A stretch of 64,000 bases of DNA from Byssothecium circinans (GCA_010015675.1 ML976977.1:920437-984436); one strand, 5' to 3'; positions 14,101 through 29,100 are shown, counted from the first letter of the stretch. Translations and numbers: made by a program. The notes: generated by a model from the sequence alone, not told the origin.

Positions 14101-17100
14101 CCAAGGAGCTCACAGCCGAAGATTTCCAAAAGATGCGAGAACAAGATGCCGCCGATGCCATTGACGGCTGGTTCGATACTCCCTCGAACGAGAAAAAGGA
14201 GGTTGTTGTCGAGGAGAAGAAAGAGAAAGAACCCATTCAACCCGTGGAGACCAAAATCGACCCTAACCTTCTCCGCCGCGACTCCAAGGGTAGTAAAGGA
14301 AAGAAAAAGGCCAAAAGCAAAAAGGGTTCGATTTCCCTCCCTGGCCCCACGGAATCCCCCGCAAGGACACCCGCGGAAGAACAAACCACACCACTCGCTA
14401 GCTCCTCAAAAGACTTTGCGCAAACAGGAACGGGAACGGGATACATGCCTGGTTCCTCGGCCAACTACATACCCACCTTCGTCGACAACGAAGAAGATTG
14501 GGCTAAGAACCGCTCTGAATCTATCGTTACGGATGATGCTACACTGGTCGGCGAACCAGGCACTGGCTTTTCCCCGGAAGCTCTGAGCAAAGAGAAAGAA
14601 GCGAGACGCCAGAAAATTCTGGATGCTACGCAGCCGGGTGAACGGGAGGATGAGGAGGTGCGCCGCGTGGAGTTTGGGAGTCATGAGGGGGGTTTGCAGG
14701 ATTTCCACGACTTGGCAGGGAAGTTTTTGGAGAGTAAATTGGGGGGTTGGGTTGACCATAGTGAGGATGAGGGGTTTGTTAAGCCGAAGGTCGATCTGTG
14801 GGCTGCTACTACGTTGAAGACTAAAGAGCCGGAGCTCGACACGTCCGCTCGGGGCTTTGGAACACCTGCGGATACTAAGCCAAGTGCCCCCGAACCCGCA
14901 GCGGAGGAAGATGTCGCACCCCTCGCCAACGCCAACTCGAAGGGCAAGAAGGGGAAGAAGACTAAGAAGGGGAAACGTGGAAGCCAAACTATCGACACCG
15001 AACCTACTACAACCACCGCCACTGCCATGTTCACAGCACCTCTAGCTAGTACGGAACAGAAGGTCGAGCGGGATATCCTCACGCCGGCATTCGACGCTGG
15101 GGCCATGGCGCAGTACCTCGATATAAGTGCAAGGGCTTCGCCTGAGCCGTCAAGCACGCCTTCCCCTAAGGACATGGAGAATGTGGAGCAGACTGTGGAT
15201 CGAGGGGCTGTGGATGTTATGGATTTTCTTGTTAGGGATGATTCGAGCGTTTCTCTCCCCATTGATGAAGGAAAGGCCGCTGCTACTACGCGCGTTGCAG
15301 AGCCCACGCATCACACAGATCCCGCGCCTTCTGCTGGGGAGAAGAAGGATGTTGATGTTATGGACTTCCTCGTCAAGGACTCTTCTTCTGGATCAGCTAC
15401 ACCTGTATCCGCCGCTGTTGCGGAGGAAGGAAAGAAGACGGAGGAGGAGGAGGAGGTGGTGGTGGTTAAGGATGAGGCTAAGTCTGCTGCCACTACTTCT
15501 GCGCCTTCTGGTGGATGGGGAACCTCGTTCCTGGGCGCTTTTGGGTGGGGGAAGAAGAAAGGGAAGGCTCATGCGGTTGGGGAGAAGGGTATGGGTAGGG
15601 AGACTGCTACTACTCCTCTTGCTGGTGGTGAAGATGTAAGGGACAAGTCTGCGGAGATTGAGTCGCCTGCTCTCGAGGAGAAGAGCACTCTTTTGGCCAA
15701 GGGGGAAGAGACCGCTATATCTCCTCCTCCTCCTTCTGATGCTGTTGAAGGGGAGAAGCTTACCGCTGAACGTGCACGCACGACTTCTGAATCACGGACA
15801 AGCGTTGAGGATGAGTGGGCGCTTCCTTCGTCTAAGCAGGGCAAGGGGAAGGGGAATGGGAAGAAGGGAAAACGTGTTTCTGAGGCCTTTGAATCCGAGC
15901 CTACTCCTGAGCCATCTGTAGTAGGTGCGGAGGATGCGGATGGGGAGAAAGATGAGGAGCCATCGTCGTCGACATCGACATCTCGGGTTGAACAAGTTTC
16001 CGAGGGAACGATTCCTGTCGACCTCGCTTCCGCACAGGAAAGCCGCGATCCCGAACCCGAACTCGAACTCGAATCTGCATTCTCGCCGTCTGATTCTCAT
16101 GCTCAAGCTCAAGCTCAGTCGAAATCGAAATCTGCTGCTGATGATGATGAGTGGGGGTTTACGCCTAAGAAGAAGGGGAAGAAAAGTAAAGGGAAGAAAA
16201 GCGCGCAAGCTTTCGACCTCGAGCCTACTTCTGAGCCATCTACTGTAGTTGCGGAAGGTGCGGACCATACGGTTGAGACAAAATATGAGGAGCCATCGGC
16301 CGCCGTAGAAGCCGAGCGGGCACCTACAGAGCCTACTGTTGTTATTGAGCCCGAAGTCGCGCCTTCTGAGATACAGCTCGCTGCGGGCGATGAGTGGGGT
16401 TCTACGTCTAAGAAGAAGGGTAAGAAAGGGAAGAAGGCTCAGCGCGAAAGCCTGCAATCTTCGACGCCTATTGAGGAACTGCCTGGCGCGCCGGTCACTG
16501 AGAATAAGGAGGAGTTACCGATCGATGCTCCTCCTGCTGAGACTTTGCGCGATCTTGATAGCAACGAACTCCCACTTCAGGATTCTCAGGCTAGTGAGTC
16601 GGTGCAGACTGCCGCCGAGCCCGCTGCTGAGATGCAAGATGATGAGTGGGGATTTACGCCTAAGAAGAAGGGGAAGAAAGGTAAAGGAAAGAAGAGCGTG
16701 CAAGAACCCGAACCTGTTTCTCAGCCCAGCACCCCAGCCATCGAATCCCCTGAGATCCCTATCGACACTGCTTCTGAGAGTACTCGCGACCTCCCTACTA
16801 CGAGCGATGAGCCCACGCTTCCAACGCAGACCATTGAAGCTACCGAGCAAGCTGCGCCTTCGCAACCCACCACTGAAGCCCAAGACGATGAGTCGGCCTT
16901 CTCGCCAAAGACGAAAAGCAAAAAGGGTAAAGGAAAGAAAGATGCGCAAGCTTTTGATGCCGAACCTGATGTCCAAGCGGAAACTCATTCTTCTGAGCCT
17001 ACAATCACACCTGAGACCAACGCTGCAAAAGATATCGAGCCCAGCCCTGAGCCTGCACAAGGAGATGCGCAAGCCCCAGAGGGGGAGAGGCCGCAGGCTG

Positions 17101-20100
17101 AGGATGATTGGGGGGCGCCTTTGTCGAAAAAGGAGAAGAAGAAGAAGGGTAAGAAGGGTAAGGCTGCGGAGGAGGAGGCTGTTAAAGGCGGAGATGAGCA
17201 GCCGCTCCTTTCTGAACCCATTCAAGATGAGCCCAGCACCGTTGAACCGGCTTCTGATGACACAGCTCCTACTCAGGGGATTTCGCAACCCGAGACTGAG
17301 CCTGTCGTTGAGGATGAGTGGGCTTTGCCGTCTTCTTCGAAGAAAGACAGGAAAAAGAAGGGTAAAAAGGGTAAAGCTACGGAGCCTGAGTCTGGATCTA
17401 CCATCCCGGATATCGTTGAAGTCAAAGATGGGCAACCGCTCCCTTCCGAACCCATCCAAGACCAGCCCAGCATCGTGGAGCCGGCTTCTGATGACGCAGC
17501 TCTGAATAAAGAGGCTTCGCAGCCCGAGTCTGTTGTTGAGGATCAGTGGGCTTTGCCGTCCTCTTCGAAGAAAGACAGGAAAAAGAAGGGGAAGAAAGGC
17601 AAGGCGACGGAGGCTGAACTTGAATCGCAGCTTGAACCTACGCCCACAGTTGTCTCCGAAACGAACGACAAGGAGCTTCTTCCTCTCGAGCCAGCTAAAG
17701 ACGAGCTCACTGAAGCGCCTGCTTCAGAAGTGCCACAACTAGACACAGTGGGCGAGGACGAATGGGCTGCTCCGCTGTCTAAGAAGGAGAAGAAGAAAAA
17801 AGGGAAGAAAGGGAAGGCGCAGGAATCGGAACCGAGCACGCCTATAACCGAAACCAAGCCAACTTCTCTTTTCCCTGAAGTTCAGGATCAACAGACACCA
17901 GCTTTAGAGACAACTGGACCTGAGCCGCTCACCGATGTGATTCCTGATGAGGCCACTCGAGAGCCTTTACAGCCTTCGGAGTCTGTTGTTGAGGATGAAT
18001 GGGCGCTGCCGTCTTCTTCTAAGAAAGAGAAGAAAAAAGGGAAGAAGGCCAAAGCACGGGAAACTGAACCCAGCACTCCCGTTGCTGACGTTCAAGACGG
18101 CGCTCCTACTCGTCTTCCAGAGACAGTTGGGACTGGGCAAGCCACAGAGCGCGCTGCCGATATCGTTCTTCCTAGCGGAGTCACGCAAGAGCCTGCACCA
18201 TCCGTGGAACCTGTTGTTGAGGATGAATGGGCTCCTTCTCTATCTAAGAAAGACAAGAAGAAGAAAGGGAAGAAGGGGAAGACTCAAGAGTCTGAGCCAA
18301 GCACACCTGTGGTTAAACTCGAGGAACCTGAGACAGTTCCCGAATCGGCTGCAACTGAGCGTACCACCGATATCATATCCGAAACTGCTCCTGCGCTTGA
18401 GCAAACCACCGACGTAACCGCCAGAGAGAGCAGTGCTGATGTCGTGCGCGAAGCTACTACACCCAAAGATGAGACTCCAGAACCTTCAATGCCTGCAGAA
18501 GATGACGCGTGGGCTGCTCCGTTATCCAGCAAAGACAAGAAGAAGAAGGGCAAACAACGAAAATCTGTCTCCTTTGAGCCCAGCATCACCGCCACAGAAG
18601 AGCCTAGTGAACAACATCAAGAAACGACCGAATCTAGCAACAACACTCCTCACGATGTCGTCACCATTCCACCTACTCACGACGCCAATACAAGCCCACC
18701 TTCTCAAGAGGAAACCACGCACGAGCCCGACACCACCGAACTCCCAACACCCATCGCCGAAGATGAATGGGCCGACCCAAATCCCTCCAAGAAAGACAAA
18801 ACGAAGAAATCCAAAAACGGAAAACCCAGTCAAGAAATCGAGCCCGAGCAACTTCCCCTGCCCGTGTCTGGACCCGAGCCTTCTTCGGTTACAGAAGAAC
18901 TTTCCACGCCAATTGTGCAAGACGACGTGTCAGGTGACAAGGATGTTTCACCGCCAGTCGGAGAAGGACCCACATCGTCCGAACCCGCCATTGCCGAACC
19001 AGAACCAGGACCACAACCCGAATCCCAGGTTTCCGCCGATGGCGAAAATATCGCGCAGGCTGACCCTAACCCTGTCGTGGAGGACGAGTGGGCGATGCCG
19101 CCGGCTAAGAAGGATAAGAAGAAGAAAGGTAAGAAAGGGAAGGAAGTCGATACCACAGCAGCGCCGACGTCGCAAGAGGTTGAGACAGAACGCGAGGTTG
19201 TGGTTGAGGAGAGTGCGCCTGCTGGTACTAGGGATGCTGATGTTGATGCTGCGCCAATCATTGGGGAGAAGGCGGTGGAGCAGCCGGTTGAGCCTGTGGG
19301 TGAAGATGAGTGGGCGGCGCCGATCTCGAAGAAGGACAAGAAAGGAGGAAAGAAGGGGAAGAAGAGTGGTATCGTTGGCGAGCCTGCGCCTACTACTAGT
19401 ACCGCCGAACCTTCTGCTACACATGGAGATGCCGGGTTTGTCGCTGAAGAGCAGCGTGTTGAGCCAGCTACTGAACCTGCCGTCGAGGATGAGTGGGCTG
19501 CGCCTTCGTCAAAGAAGGATAAGAAGAAGGGGAAGAAGGGAAAGAAGGGTGTTGACGATGTCGAGCCTACACTGGCTAACAGCGAGCTCGTCGTCGAAGA
19601 TGATGTTGCTACTCCTCAAGTTATGGAAGAGGCGACTGTCGAGCAGCAGAGTGAGCCCGTGGTCGAGGACGAATGGGCCGCCCCTTCTTCAAAGAAAGGC
19701 AAGAAAAGCAAAAAGGGAAAGAAAGCCATTGAGGATGAACCCATTCCCGTCATCACTGAACCCACTGTCGAGGAAGCCCCACAGATCACAGAAGAAGTAA
19801 CTGCCGAGCAACCGAGTGAGCCTCTGGTTGAGGAAGAATGGGCAGCACCTTCCTCAAAGAAAGACAAGAAAAAGAAGAAGGGCAAAAAGGGTGCAATCCA
19901 AGCAGATGAACCCGAAACCATCGCCACACCCGCCGAGGCGGAAGTTCCTCTCGAAGAAGCCCCGACTTCCGGTACCCCAGTTGCCAACGACTCTCAAGAT
20001 GCGCTTTTATCCGAACCGCAGTCCGAATCTCAGCCCGATCCCCTAGTTGAGCAACCTGCCTCTAGTATTCTAGAAATCGCCCTCACGACCGAACAGGAAC

Positions 20101-23100
20101 TGCCACAAGACGATGAGTGGGCGGCGCCAGTTTCCGGCAAGGGAAAGAAGAAGAGCAAGAAAAGCAAGCTGACTTCTACCCTTGAGACTGAACTGTCAAT
20201 ACCACTCCCTACTCCGTCCGAAGAAGTTCAAGGAGTCTCCCTTGATAAGTCTGTTTCTACTGAGGTGGTTGAGACTCAAGTTGAGCAATCTGAAAGTCCT
20301 ATCGATGCCATTGGAGAGACCAGGGATGAGCCAGCGCAAGAGGATGAGTGGGCGCCGATATCGAAGAAGGATAAGAAGGATAAGAAGAAGGGGAAGAAAG
20401 GGAAGCGAGCGTCCATCCTTGAAGAACCGCAGCCTTCCACGCCCATTGCTACACCAGTGGAGGAGACCAAGGATGCTCCTTTCGACGCGCCAACCGATTC
20501 CGCCCCTCCCATTTTCGAGCAAGTCGAAGATCAAGCGCCCATTCCCGCGACCGAGAAAGAGGAGCCCACCGAGCCCACCATTCAGCAAGCTCAAGAAGAC
20601 GAATGGGCGCCAATTTCCAAGAAAGACAAGAAGAAGGGAAAGAAGGGTAAGCGAGGTTCTGGGCTTGAGGAGAGTGGATCTTCTACGGCTATGCCCACTC
20701 CTACCGAAGAGATCAAAGAAACTGCTCTTGAGGAACAACAGCCAGTATCTACTCTCGAGGCGACGGAAGACCCAAAGCAGCAGATTGAGGATGAGTGGGC
20801 GGCACCGTTGTCAAAGAAGGATAAGAAGAAAGACAAGAAGGGAAAGCGCGCATCTACGATTGATGATCAGCTTCCTCAGCCTACCACGGAGTCCACAGAG
20901 GTCCCTTTGGACGAGCCTGCTACTACATCTGAGCTCCCTCAACCGGCGCAAGATACTGAGCCAGGAGTGCCTGCAGAAGCCGACTCTTCTGTACCTATCG
21001 TTTCATCAGCTACGCAAGATGTGCCCTTGGAAACACCCGAGCAAGCTCCTACGCCAAGCGAACCCCAGGGAGGTGCTGCAGATGATTGGGACTTCGCGTC
21101 TACGTCAAAGAAAGGAAAGAAGGGTAAGAAAGGGAAGAAACGTGAGTCTGTCTTGGAAGAGCCTGCACCTGAGGTTTCCACGCCTGGGCCAGAGAGCGAA
21201 ACGCTTGCCACGGAGACCGCCACTATGCAGCCAGAGCCAGAGCCGATATCTGAAGACGTGTCTGTTACTTCTGCCCAGACAATTGAGGGTGGTACGGCAA
21301 TCTTACCGACCGAAGAGGCCGTCGTAGACGTCCCTCCCGCCGAAACTCCGACGACAACCACGCAACCGGAGCAGGCGGAAGAAGATGAATGGGGTATGAG
21401 CTCTTCGAAGAAAAAGAAGAAAGCCAAGAAGGGAAAGCGCGCTTCTACGTTCGAGGAAGAGCAATCCGCCATCGTACCCGAGATGACCGAAGTCCCTGCG
21501 CCGGAGGCCGTGAAACCTAGCTCTGACCTAGTTCCTGAAGTTGATATCGCTGAAGCTACTCGTGAAGTCGTGCTCGACGATCAACAACCTAGTGAGCCAA
21601 CGATTACTGCCGTTGAGCCTACTCAACCCGAAGAAACTCCCGCGGACGATTGGGGCTTCACTTCCAAGAAAGACAAGAAGAAAGGGAAGGGCAAGAAGCA
21701 AACCGAGGCCGCGACCCCGGCGCAAGAGGTCGTTCCTGATGTAGAGCCTTCAGTCTCGCAAGATGCGGTACCTTCGACAAGTGACGATACCCAGTTGCCA
21801 ATAGATGCTCCTGCCGAAAGTCAGCCTGCCGATGAAGATGAGTGGGGTAGCTTTGCGCCAAAGAAGGACAAGAAGAAAGGCAAGAAGGCAAAGGGGAAGG
21901 CAACCGAGCCCTCGACACCAGCTATTGAAGAGGTCACTCTGGATGTGGAGCCTGAGGTCGCGCAAGAGCCCGCTCCGTCCACGGTCGAAGAAGCACAGGC
22001 GCCTACTGAAACTCCGGTCGAACCTCAGCCACCTGCTGAAGACGAGTGGGGTAGTTTCTCATTGAAAAAAGACAAGAAAAAGGGCAAGAAAGGGAAGGGC
22101 AAACAGTCCGAGCCATCTACCCCTACGCCTGAAGAAGCTACTATCACCGACATACAGCAGGAGTCGACGCAGGAGCCTGTTCCTTCTACAATCGAAGAAG
22201 CTAAGCCCACTGAACAGACCGAGCAGCCTGCAGAGGATGACTGGGATAACTTTACCTCAAAGAAAGGCAAGAAGGGCAAAAAGGCGAAAGGCAAGCAGTC
22301 AGAGGTCGCCACCCCAGTCCCTGAAGACGTTCCCACACTTCCAGCCGACGAGAAGACCGCAGAGCCTGAGCTCAAAACACAGCGCGAGACTACCATTTCC
22401 GACGACGTGCCATCAGCTCAGGATGAACAAAAACCGGCCGGCGCTCCATCAGAGATTGCTGAGGATGACACTCCTGCAACGGCAGCCCCGCTCGAGCCCG
22501 AACAGCCTGTCGAGGACGAATGGAACTTTTCGTCCAAGAAAGACAAGAAGAAGGCTAAGAAGGGCAAGGGGAAAGCTTCTGGCTCTGCAACTCCGATAGT
22601 TGAAGACGTGCCTGAGATGCCAGTGGAAGATGTTCAACCAACTATCGAGCTGGCAGATCGCAGCATTGAAGATGCACCGCCAATCGGCACCCCTTCTGAC
22701 CAGCAAGATGAAGCCGTGGTTGACGAGTGGGCTGTGCCGGCCAAGAAAAAGAAGGGCAAGAAGGGCAAGAAGTCCGAGCCTGCGACGCCTATTACTGAAA
22801 CCGTTCCTGACGTTTCCACCGAGCAGGAGAGTCTACCCGTTGAAACGACCCAAGTGGAAGAACCACAGACTCTGGCCGGCACCGTTCAGGAACCGCTTCT
22901 CGAAGAACAGGCCCAAATTGAACAAATCAGTGAGGCTACAAAGGAAATCGAGGCCGTTGAGCCCACAGTCGCACCGGCAGCGGAGCCTGAAGACGAATGG
23001 GCATCACTAGGGTCAAAGAAGAAGGGTAAGAAAGCGAAGCGCAAGTCTGGTACTGCTACTCCCATCATTGAAGAACCTCCCTCATCCGAACTTGCCATTC

Positions 23101-26100
23101 AACCCGAGCCGGAAGTCGAACAGCCTGTTGTAAAGGAAGTCGCTCCGTCGATCGAAGCACCCATCGAAGAGGAAAAGCCACCGGTAGATGACTGGGCGAT
23201 GCCGACTTCGTCGAAGAAGGGCAAGAAATCGAAGCGCAAGTCTGGTGCAGAAGAGTTATCTTTTGACGATGCTCCACCTTCGCAAACTGAAACTCCGGTC
23301 CAAGTTGAGCCCGAAGTCGACCAGAAGACGGAAGAACCTGCTTCGACGCCTATCGTGGAGCCTGAAATCTTGCCCGTCGAACCAACCGAGGAGACGCAAG
23401 CTGCTCCCATTGTCATGCCGGAAGATGAATGGGCAGCGCCATCTTCGAAAAAGAAGGGTAAGAAGGGCAAAGGCAAGAAATTCGAACCGCAAACGCCTGT
23501 CGCCGAGCCCCCCGAACCCGTTCTCGAAACCGTCAAAGTCGAGCCCGAGCCCCCAGTGGAAGTACAACCGGATCCATCCATCCAACCTGAGCAAGTCAAC
23601 GTGGACGATGATCTTGAGAAGCCCGCGTTATCTCGGAAGCTTAGCAAGAAAGACAAGAAGGCTAAGAAGAAGGGTGCGGCCATTTCGTGGGATGAGGAAC
23701 CAGTTTCCGAGAGTGGTCCAGCCATAGAACCTGTCGAGAGCATCGCTCCCCCCGTTGACGTTGAAAAAGCCGAGACTAACAATGTTCCTTCTGTCGATGC
23801 GCCTTCAGCCAATGTGGAAGCTCAAGATACCACTACCAGAGACACACAGGAAGCCATCGCAGGACCTAGCGATGCTACGCAAGAGAAAGCCCCTGACGAC
23901 GAATGGGCTTCCCTGGCGCCGAAGAAGGGAAAGAAAGGCAAGAAGGGTAAACGCCAATCCACTACCGAGGACCTTGAGCCAACCGTTGTCCCCGTGTCTG
24001 ACAGCGTCGCCGAAACTCTCCCCGCTATCGATCAACCAGTCGAGACGAGCCGCGAAGTCGTCGAGCAAACCACTCCCGAGAGCGTTGGTGCAGAAGAGCC
24101 AGCTGCCCCATTGACTTCCATCACAGATGTCGAACAGCCATCCGCGCAATTACTCGACACACCAGATGTTCCGCGCGAAGCATCGGTCACGCAAGTTGGA
24201 GAGTCTCAAGAGCCGACGAAGGAGATTGAGGTTGATGAGTGGGCTGCCCCCGTAATGAAGAAGGGCAAAAAAGGGAAAGGGAAGAAAGGCAAAGAAGTCG
24301 CTTCTTTTGATGCCGTTGGAGAGCCAACTGCTCCAACACCGGAAGTCGAACAGGTCACTGAGCCTGTGCCTACCCTGCCAGTTGTCGAGGCACCTATCGA
24401 ACCCGCTCCTTTCGCAGAGGCATCGAAGGAGGAGCAGGAAGATGAGTGGGCAGCGCCTTCTAAAAAATCGAAGAAAGACAAGAAGAAGGGCAAAAAGGGC
24501 CAGTCAATTTCCGGCACTGCTACTCCCACGATCAAAGAAGAGGTTGAGCTGGCGGAAGCTCCGGTTCCTAGAGGCATTCCCACAACTTCTGACCATCATG
24601 CTGCGGATACCTCAAGCCAACCGCTAGAGCCAGTTGTCGACCCCGCCTCGCCATCTCTCAAAGCTCTTCAGGACGATGTTGCCGACTTCAAACAACGTTC
24701 TGAAGCGCTTGACCAAGCTCTGACTCAGGAAGACAAGTTTGAATCTTCTCAGGATCCCGCGCCTGCTGCGTCTATGTTCGATGTCGTGGGTAAGCTTAGA
24801 AAGAAGGATAAGAAGAAGAAAGGCAAAATTAGTGCTTTCGACTTGGATGAACCGTCCGAAGACACCACCAGCCCTGCCGTCATTTCCAAGAGTCAGGATG
24901 TCGCCATGGTTGAATCCGAACCAGTTTCCACTGCCGAGGCGCCTGCCAGCGAAAACTTGTTGCCGGCAAGTACAACAGAGACTCGGCGATCTGGAGTTGA
25001 AGAAGGGCCTGTTCTTTCTCGCAAGCTTAGCAAGAAGGATAAGAAGAAGGCTAAACAAGCCGCATTTGCTTGGGACGAGCCGACCGAAGAGACTACAATC
25101 GCGACCGGGGAACAGGAACTTGCAACCAGCGAGGCAGTGGCTACTACTCAAGATCCAATCGTCGAGGAGCCTCAATCTACGCCTGAGACAGCAGAGGTCG
25201 TCGAGGAAGCGCCTGTGCTCACTCGCAAGCTAAGCAAGAAAGACAAGAAGAAGACTAAGCAAGCTGGTTTCACGTGGCATGAGCCGGAAGAGCCCGCCAA
25301 GCTTCAAGAACCTTCCCAGCAGACGTCAGCAGAACAAGACACCAATGTTGAAGTCGTCCAAGAAGCAGGACCGTCCACTGTCCTCGAGCCTAGCTCTGAA
25401 ACCGCAACCGAGACTGCCCAAGTGTCCGATTCCCTTTCCACAGAAGTCCAAGAAGAGTCGAATGTACCTACGCCAATCGAGGATGAGCCCGCCATTGCTC
25501 CTGCCCTGTCACGCAAGCAGAGCAAGAAGGATAAAAAGAAGAAGGGCAAATCAACAGCATTCGAATTGTCTGAGCCCTCTCCCGCCGCCGAGGAGCACAT
25601 CGCAGCAGAGCCTGCAGAGAACACGATACAAGCCGAATCCACGGTTGACGATTGGACCGCACCCGTCGGCAAGAAGAATAAGAAGAAGGGAAAGAAGACG
25701 TCTGCTTTTGCTTGGGATGAACCTGAGGTGGCTGAAGATGATAATCAAGAAGCCGCAACGGCGACTGAGGTGCCGGCGGATGGTGTCAAGGAGGCGGGGA
25801 CAGAGCCCATTATAATTTCTGCGGAAGTCAATCGAGGCTTCCCGGTTGTTGAGGGTGAGAAGTTCGTTGAGCCGGAGGTTACTGGGAACGATATTCCTGC
25901 AGCTCAACGCGAATATGAACCCGAACCCGCACCCACACCGGAAGTTGAAGACGAGTGGGCGCTTCCTGCTAAGAAGAGTAAGAAGGAGAAGCGGAAGGGG
26001 AAGAAGGGCGATGTAGCCGTCGAGGAGCCGGCGATAGTTGTTGAAGAGCCTGCACAACCAGCTTCTGAGCCTGTGATCGAGCAACCTGTCCAGCCCGATT

Positions 26101-29100
26101 CAACTGAGCCTGAGACCAAGAAAGAAGTCGATCTCGCTCCCGCACCAAATGATCCACCTCAACCACCTGCACCGGTCAAGGCTAGCAAGAAGAAGGGAAA
26201 GAAACACAAGCTTTCATCCATGTTCGAGCCCGACACTCCAGAGGAGATTGCCTCGCCTTCCAAAGTCGAAATGGCCCAGACGGAACCTTCAATCGTCAAG
26301 AACGTCTCAGAGATTGAGAACGTCCAAGCTGAGCCCGATCTTCGCTCCAAGTCACCCCCGCAAGACATTGACTTTGCCGCCACAGTTGCTGCGGGTCTGA
26401 AGGAGTCCGGCTTTGACACAAACTTGGTTCTCAACGATCCTGCTTTCCACCGATCCACTTCTCCGCCAGGTGTCCGTGATGTCTCTCCTGAAGACGATAT
26501 TGTCGCTGCCAAAGAAGGTGCAAGCAAATCCAAGTTCGGCACTCTCGGTCGTTCTCCATCTCCAACATCTCGTGACGTTGCATCAGTCAAAGAGATGGAG
26601 GCCGAGCTTTCACAGCCCGTCGTTCTCAACGCCACTGACACTAGTGCAACCTTCAATCCAATGGATGTTCTTAGCGATCCCACATTCTCGCAACGCAAGA
26701 CGCCCCCTGGTATACTCGAGGAGGCTGACCCTGATGAACTGTGGTCATCTTCGAACAAGGGGAAGAAAGCCAAAAGCAAGAAGAAGCGCGCCTCTATTCT
26801 AGATACTCCGGCAGAAGAGCGTTCTCTTGATACAACCGAATCGACCACACCCCTCGAAGTACAGCCCTACGTTCCAGAAGAGCCTTCTCAAGCTACACCT
26901 CCCGACGAGCCAGAAGATCCTTGGGCATCTTCAACCAAGAAGGGCAAGAAGGCGAAGAAAGACAAGAAGCGGGCTTCCCTGGCACAGAACAATATTGATG
27001 TCCCGACCGTCGAGGATCCAGTGATTGAGGCTCCCACGGCTGTGCCTCTTGCTGTTGAGACTCCGGTCGAGTCAGCAACTTGGGATGTTGACGTCGGAAA
27101 GCCCGCGATTTCTAGTGTTGGCGCAAAAGACGGCGTGGAAGTAGCGTTTGATACGGTGCGTTCTGGTGAGAATGATCTGGTGCGTGGTCAGCCACAAGTC
27201 GAGCAACTCAAAGAGGGCGCTGAGGATGTTTGGGACGAGCAGCCGACGAAGAAGAACAAGAAGGGTAAAGGAAAGCTAAAGCGATCAAGCACTGCGGAAC
27301 AGGCGATGGAATCAGGAACACCGTCAGGAGCAATCACACCATTTGAGGAGGACTTTGAAGAGCAAAAGAGCATTGAGAAGCAGATAGTCGAACTGGAGGA
27401 AGCGGCGGGAGAAGAAGACTGGTCATCAACAAAGAAGAAGGGCAAGAAAGGAAAGAAGGGCAACACGGGTATTGGAGTACTTGCAGCGGCCGGCGCAGTT
27501 GCTCTTAAGGCAATAGCAAGTAAAGAGAAGGAAGAGAAGCCAAGTGTAGGTGTGGAAGAAACCACTGAGTTTCCTCCGACGTTCGATGAAAAGCCCAAGT
27601 CTCTCGCGGGTGTGGAAGCCAACGAATACCCCTTCCCGACCGTGCCGGCGCCTGCTGTGGAGAAGGCATTGGATACAAGAGAAGAGGTCGATGAATGGGC
27701 ACAACCGTCAAAGAAAAAGGGGAAGAAGGGCAGGAAGGGAAAGGGAACGACAAACGACGTGGTTGAACAAATCGACACCCACGTGTCTCGGGCGGCTGTT
27801 TCTGAGCCGCATACAGACATTCACAAGCGACGAGAGCACCCAGTATCGCCAGAAGCGCAACCATGGGAGAAGCGCGTGCACCTATCAGACTCACTCACAA
27901 ATGCTCCTTCAGTGCCCATCGAATCAGCACCCGAGCCCTCTTTCCTGCACTCCTACGATCAACCGACAACTCACCCGGGAAGTGCCGCTTTGGATAGCTC
28001 GACAGATACGACGACTCGAGGCCCTTCCGCAGCTGTAGAACCGACGTGGTCTTTTGGCGGAGTTCGCGACAGCGCCGTACACGTGGCGGACTCTCCGATT
28101 GTATCAGCTGCCCCACAATTTCCCGACAACACGAATGTTCGCGACAGTGGTTATCACGATGCAGGATATTCACCTTCGATTCCCCAATGGTCTAACGAGC
28201 CTGTGATAGAATCTCAGGCGAAGGAGAAGCGGCGTTCAAGACAACCAGAAACGCCTCGCCAATCGCGTGATTTGTCGCTTGGCGAGCATCACCATGAGCG
28301 TACACGGTCAAGAAGCCCGTCATTCCCTGAGTTGCCTGTACTTGTAGGAGCAGCGGCAATTGCTGCCGCTGCATACACATCTCCAAACGCGGTGGACTCT
28401 GCTACTAAGGAGCGAGCTTCATATCTGTTCAACTCATCGCCGTCCACCCGCCAATATGGCGAGTCGCCGCCTGCTTCTTCTAAGCGTCGCTCACAGGACG
28501 TTCCACAGACGGATGTCTACTCAACCCCAACCAAATCCTCCAAGAAAACTTCACGTCTGGTAGAGCAGTCGTCCGCGGAGTCTCACGAGAAGCATGTCTC
28601 ACCTGCCAGAGAATCAAAACAGCAAGAGCCCTACCATTCAATCTTTGGAGATCCAAGCCAGAAGACATCGGAAAAGACCACGGTTTCTACCCCTGCGACG
28701 AAGCATGCACATACACCCAGTGGCCTGCTCGGTACGATCAAAGAGAGCAGCCCCGATGACTCTCCATTACACAAGAAGGGACGCTCTGTTAATGATGTTG
28801 GCGTTCCCGAGCACGGTGTAAAAGCTCCTCGACGGAGCACTGGTTCGAAACTTGGGTCTGAGCGAACGATATCGCCGATGCCGGTTACACCAACACCCGC
28901 GAGTCGCAAGACTACGGCTACGACCGCTGAGAGATCAACTCCTTCGAAGGATTCGCCATGGCATCAAGCTAATGAGGGCGTTGATCGAAGCATGACCTTG
29001 AGTCCAGCGCGCCGCAAACTTCCACACGATCAATACTCTACTCCTACAGATCCGATCAAACAGCACATGGGTGAGCAGCGATCGCCAAGCGCAAGGCTCA

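Noticed and set aside
13243..25815. Long plus-strand ORFs in a second frame (for example 16339-17505, 18433-19800, 20182-21327)
   Set aside because: They overlap the Leashin-like repeats. Stop-free alternative frames follow from the Lys/Glu/Pro codon bias, and the products are Arg/Leu/Ser-rich nonsense.
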